A stretch of 6,824 bases of DNA, taken from assembly GCF_011319475.1 (NCBI RefSeq), contig NZ_RCMC01000138.1, forward strand, positions 18,764 through 25,587, given 5' to 3'. The position numbers and the translations under genes are program-made. The notes beneath the pieces were generated by a model. That model was not told where the DNA came from. It did not search any database and saw only the letters and a program-made list of their open reading frames with translations. Each line of letters starts with the position of its first letter. The first letter of the stretch is position 1. Positions 5,428 to 6,824 of the stretch are shown one piece after another. The DNA is from Candidatus Nitrosotalea sp. FS (GTDB lineage Archaea; Thermoproteota; Nitrososphaeria; Nitrososphaerales; Nitrosopumilaceae).

Positions 5428-5559
5428 ATGGAAAATCTACTTAACAACGAGGAAATTGATTGGCTAATCAAATTCTTGGCAGGCAAGGGTAGCAATGACG
5501 AGATAATTGACAAAATAGTCCGAATAACTACCAAGCTTGAAAAAATGAAGCGCCGATAA
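5428..5559 (+). CDS. Hypothetical 43-aa small protein
   Basis: A small open frame with ATG at 5428 and TAA at 5557-5559, encoding MENLLNNEEIDWLIKFLAGK followed by 23 more residues and ending KLEKMKRR. It is predicted to be almost wholly helical: an acidic first half, a GKGSND turn at about 19-24, and a second amphipathic helix DEIIDKIVRITTKLEKMKRR with a basic tail. Such helical hairpins often mediate protein-protein or nucleic-acid contacts, but no function is known. An AGGT at 5415-5418, 9 bases before the ATG, could be a Shine-Dalgarno site, which would suit translation from a transcript beginning at the preceding gene. An ACTTATG stretch near 5394-5400 could instead be its own TATA box. 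A T-run at 5591-5596 may end it. Confidence 0.6.
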   Translation: MENLLNNEEIDWLIKFLAGKGSNDEIIDKIVRITTKLEKMKRR

Positions 5560-5570
5560 AAGATACGATA

Positions 5571-5596
5571 TCCTCTTTAGGCATTTCAAGTTTTTT
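5571..5596 (+). terminator. Pyrimidine-/T-rich terminator before thrS
   Basis: TCCTCTTT followed by a six-T run (5591-5596) lies 12-37 bases after the stop of the 43-aa gene, compatible with oligo-T archaeal termination. No stem-loop is seen. Confidence 0.35.
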
Positions 5597-5636
5597 CAAA
5601 TATTTTATACGGTAAATTTATCCAACTTGGCATAAA

Positions 5637-5644
5637 GTTTAATT
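5637..5644 (+). promoter_or_regulatory. TATA-like box of thrS
   Basis: GTTTAATT lies 25-32 bases before the ATG at 5669. The intervening A-rich stretch has no Shine-Dalgarno motif, so a leaderless transcript is likely. A second AT-rich candidate, TATTTTATA (5601-5609), lies farther upstream. Confidence 0.45.
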
Positions 5645-5668
5645 CAACAATTAAAACAAAAACAAAAC

Positions 5669-6824
5669 ATGCGAATATTACAATTACACTGTGATTATGT
5701 AGAGTATACTCCGGTAAAAAAAGAAATAAAATCTGCAGAAGAGCTCGAACCGCAGTCAAAACGGTTTGAAGAGATCGTAGTTGCATTTGTGGCAGTAGAA
5801 GAGTCAGATAATGAAGATGTTGCAAAAAAGGCAATTAATGAAATTTCTGAATCAATGAAAAAAGTTGGCTGTGCCAAATTATTATTGTACCCTTATGCAC
5901 ATCTTAGCTCAAAACTAGCATCCCCAACTACAGCATTGTTGTTACTTCAAACAATGGAAAAAAATGCACCTGGTCTAGAAGTAAATCGTGCCCCATTTGG
6001 TTGGACAAAATCATACAAACTCCAAGTCAAGGGTCACCCACTTGCAGAGAATTCTAAAACAATAACTGCTGGAGAAGAAAAGGAATCGTCATCTAATGCA
6101 CTAAAAGCAGAATCCAAGATCAAATCATATTGGCACATACTCACACCTGATGGACAATTACACGATATTGACAAGTTCAATTTTGCAAAATATCCAAATC
6201 TTGAGGTATTGGCAAAATACGAAGCTGCTAAAAAAAGAGCAGTAGACGAGCCGCCGCCTCATGTAAAACTGATGAAAAAACTAGCCATTGCAGATTACGA
6301 GCCTGCATCTGATGCTGGCAACATGAGATTCTATCCAAATGGTAGACTCATGAAATCATTGATTGAAAGATATGTAACAGACAAGGTGATGGAGTATGGT
6401 GGATTTGAAGTTGAAACACCAATCATGTATGATTCACATCATCCGAGCATGGAAAGTTATTTCCACAGATTTCCTGCACGACAATACAGCATAGATTCTG
6501 AAGGAAAACATCTCTTTCTAAGATTTGCAGCATGTTTTGGCCAATTCTTGATGGCAAAAGATTTCCAGTTGTCATACAAGAATTTGCCATTAAAGCTGTA
6601 TGAGCTTACAAGATATAGTTTCAGAAGAGAACAGTCAGGTGAACTTGTAGGTCTCAGGAGATTACGTGCTTTTACAATGCCTGATTGTCATGCAATGTGT
6701 ATGGACATGAATCAAGCAAAAGAGGAATTTAGAAAAAGATTTGATCTGTCAAGAGATGTGATAAAAGGACTAGGTATCGAGGACAAGGATTACGAAATGG
6801 CCATTAGGTTTACAGAAGAATTTT
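5669..6824 (+). CDS. thrS: Threonyl-tRNA synthetase, archaeal type (3'-truncated by window end)
   Basis: Cytosolic enzyme charging tRNA-Thr with threonine using ATP. The visible 385 residues are about 60% of an archaeal ThrRS (around 610-620). Residues 1-140 form the archaeal editing domain, a D-Tyr-tRNA deacylase-like fold that clears Ser-tRNA-Thr. It starts MRILQLHCDYVEYTP and includes LLLYPYAHLSSKLASP (71-86) and a Lys121 region, matching known editing residues. The class II catalytic core starts near 205. LRFAACFGQF (284-293) places Cys289 at the zinc-ligand position of bacterial MNCPGH. Motif 2 is YELTRYSFRREQSGELVG (311-328) with FRRE at 318-321, and MPDCHAMC (337-344) supplies His341, the second zinc-ligand position. 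Motif 3, the third zinc ligand and the anticodon-binding domain lie beyond the window. The start is the ATG at 5669, supported by the conserved MRILQLHCDY N-terminus and a TATA-like box at proper spacing. The gene is single and unrelated to its neighbours. Confidence 0.96.
   Translation, partial: MRILQLHCDYVEYTPVKKEIKSAEELEPQSKRFEEIVVAFVAVEESDNEDVAKKAINEISESMKKVGCAKLLLYPYAHLSSKLASPTTALLLLQTMEKNAPGLEVNRAPFGWTKSYKLQVKGHPLAENSKTITAGEEKESSSNALKAESKIKSYWHILTPDGQLHDIDKFNFAKYPNLEVLAKYEAAKKRAVDEPPPHVKLMKKLAIADYEPASDAGNMRFYPNGRLMKSLIERYVTDKVMEYGGFEVETPIMYDSHHPSMESYFHRFPARQYSIDSEGKHLFLRFAACFGQFLMAKDFQLSYKNLPLKLYELTRYSFRREQSGELVGLRRLRAFTMPDCHAMCMDMNQAKEEFRKRFDLSRDVIKGLGIEDKDYEMAIRFTEEF

Noticed and set aside
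5586..5877. Two minus-strand open frames opposite the start of thrS
   Set aside because: They overlap the conserved N-terminal editing domain of threonyl-tRNA synthetase and have no promoter or recognisable motif.

Overview
The window looks like a chromosomal segment of an ammonia-oxidising-type archaeon (Nitrososphaerota, formerly Thaumarchaeota). The basis is an archaeal-type threonyl-tRNA synthetase with an N-terminal D-aminoacyl-tRNA-deacylase-like editing domain, a small ArnR1-like winged-helix protein, AT-rich DNA, and TATA-like boxes 22-32 bases before several start codons (a leaderless-mRNA layout). A genus cannot be assigned from the sequence alone. No rRNA, tRNA, CRISPR array, IS element or replication origin was recognised.

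Layout. Bases 1-449 hold a short VOC/glyoxalase-fold gene on the plus strand. It converges on a two-gene minus-strand operon (2222 to 509) for a DrrAB-type ABC exporter, ATPase first and permease second, overlapping and with a Shine-Dalgarno site inside the ATPase gene. A 10-bp inverted repeat sits in the convergent gap. The 279-bp divergent gap 2223-2501 carries the operon promoter, a 9-bp stem followed by a pyrimidine tract, and repeated ACATAT-type elements before a 100-aa winged-helix gene (2502-2804).

Bases 2805-2971 lead to the largest gene (2972-4921), a 649-aa exported protein. Its apparent order is signal peptide, flavodoxin/amidotransferase-like domain, Big-1/Ig-like domain, a second beta-rich domain and a conserved C-terminal module. 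A near-perfect 26-bp dyad lies directly upstream of its TATA-like box.

After a T-rich terminator, bases 4946-5110 hold no intact gene, but the minus strand encodes what looks like the C-terminal half of a ribbon-helix-helix protein. Two small plus-strand genes follow: an 81-aa protein (5132-5377) and a 43-aa protein (5428-5559). The window ends inside thrS (5669 onward).

The genes do not form one pathway. The ABC exporter and the secreted protein are the accessory, envelope-related part, and the winged-helix gene between them is a reasonable but unproven candidate regulator of either. thrS is housekeeping. The least explained parts are the secreted protein with its upstream dyad, the two small genes, and the ribbon-helix-helix remnant.
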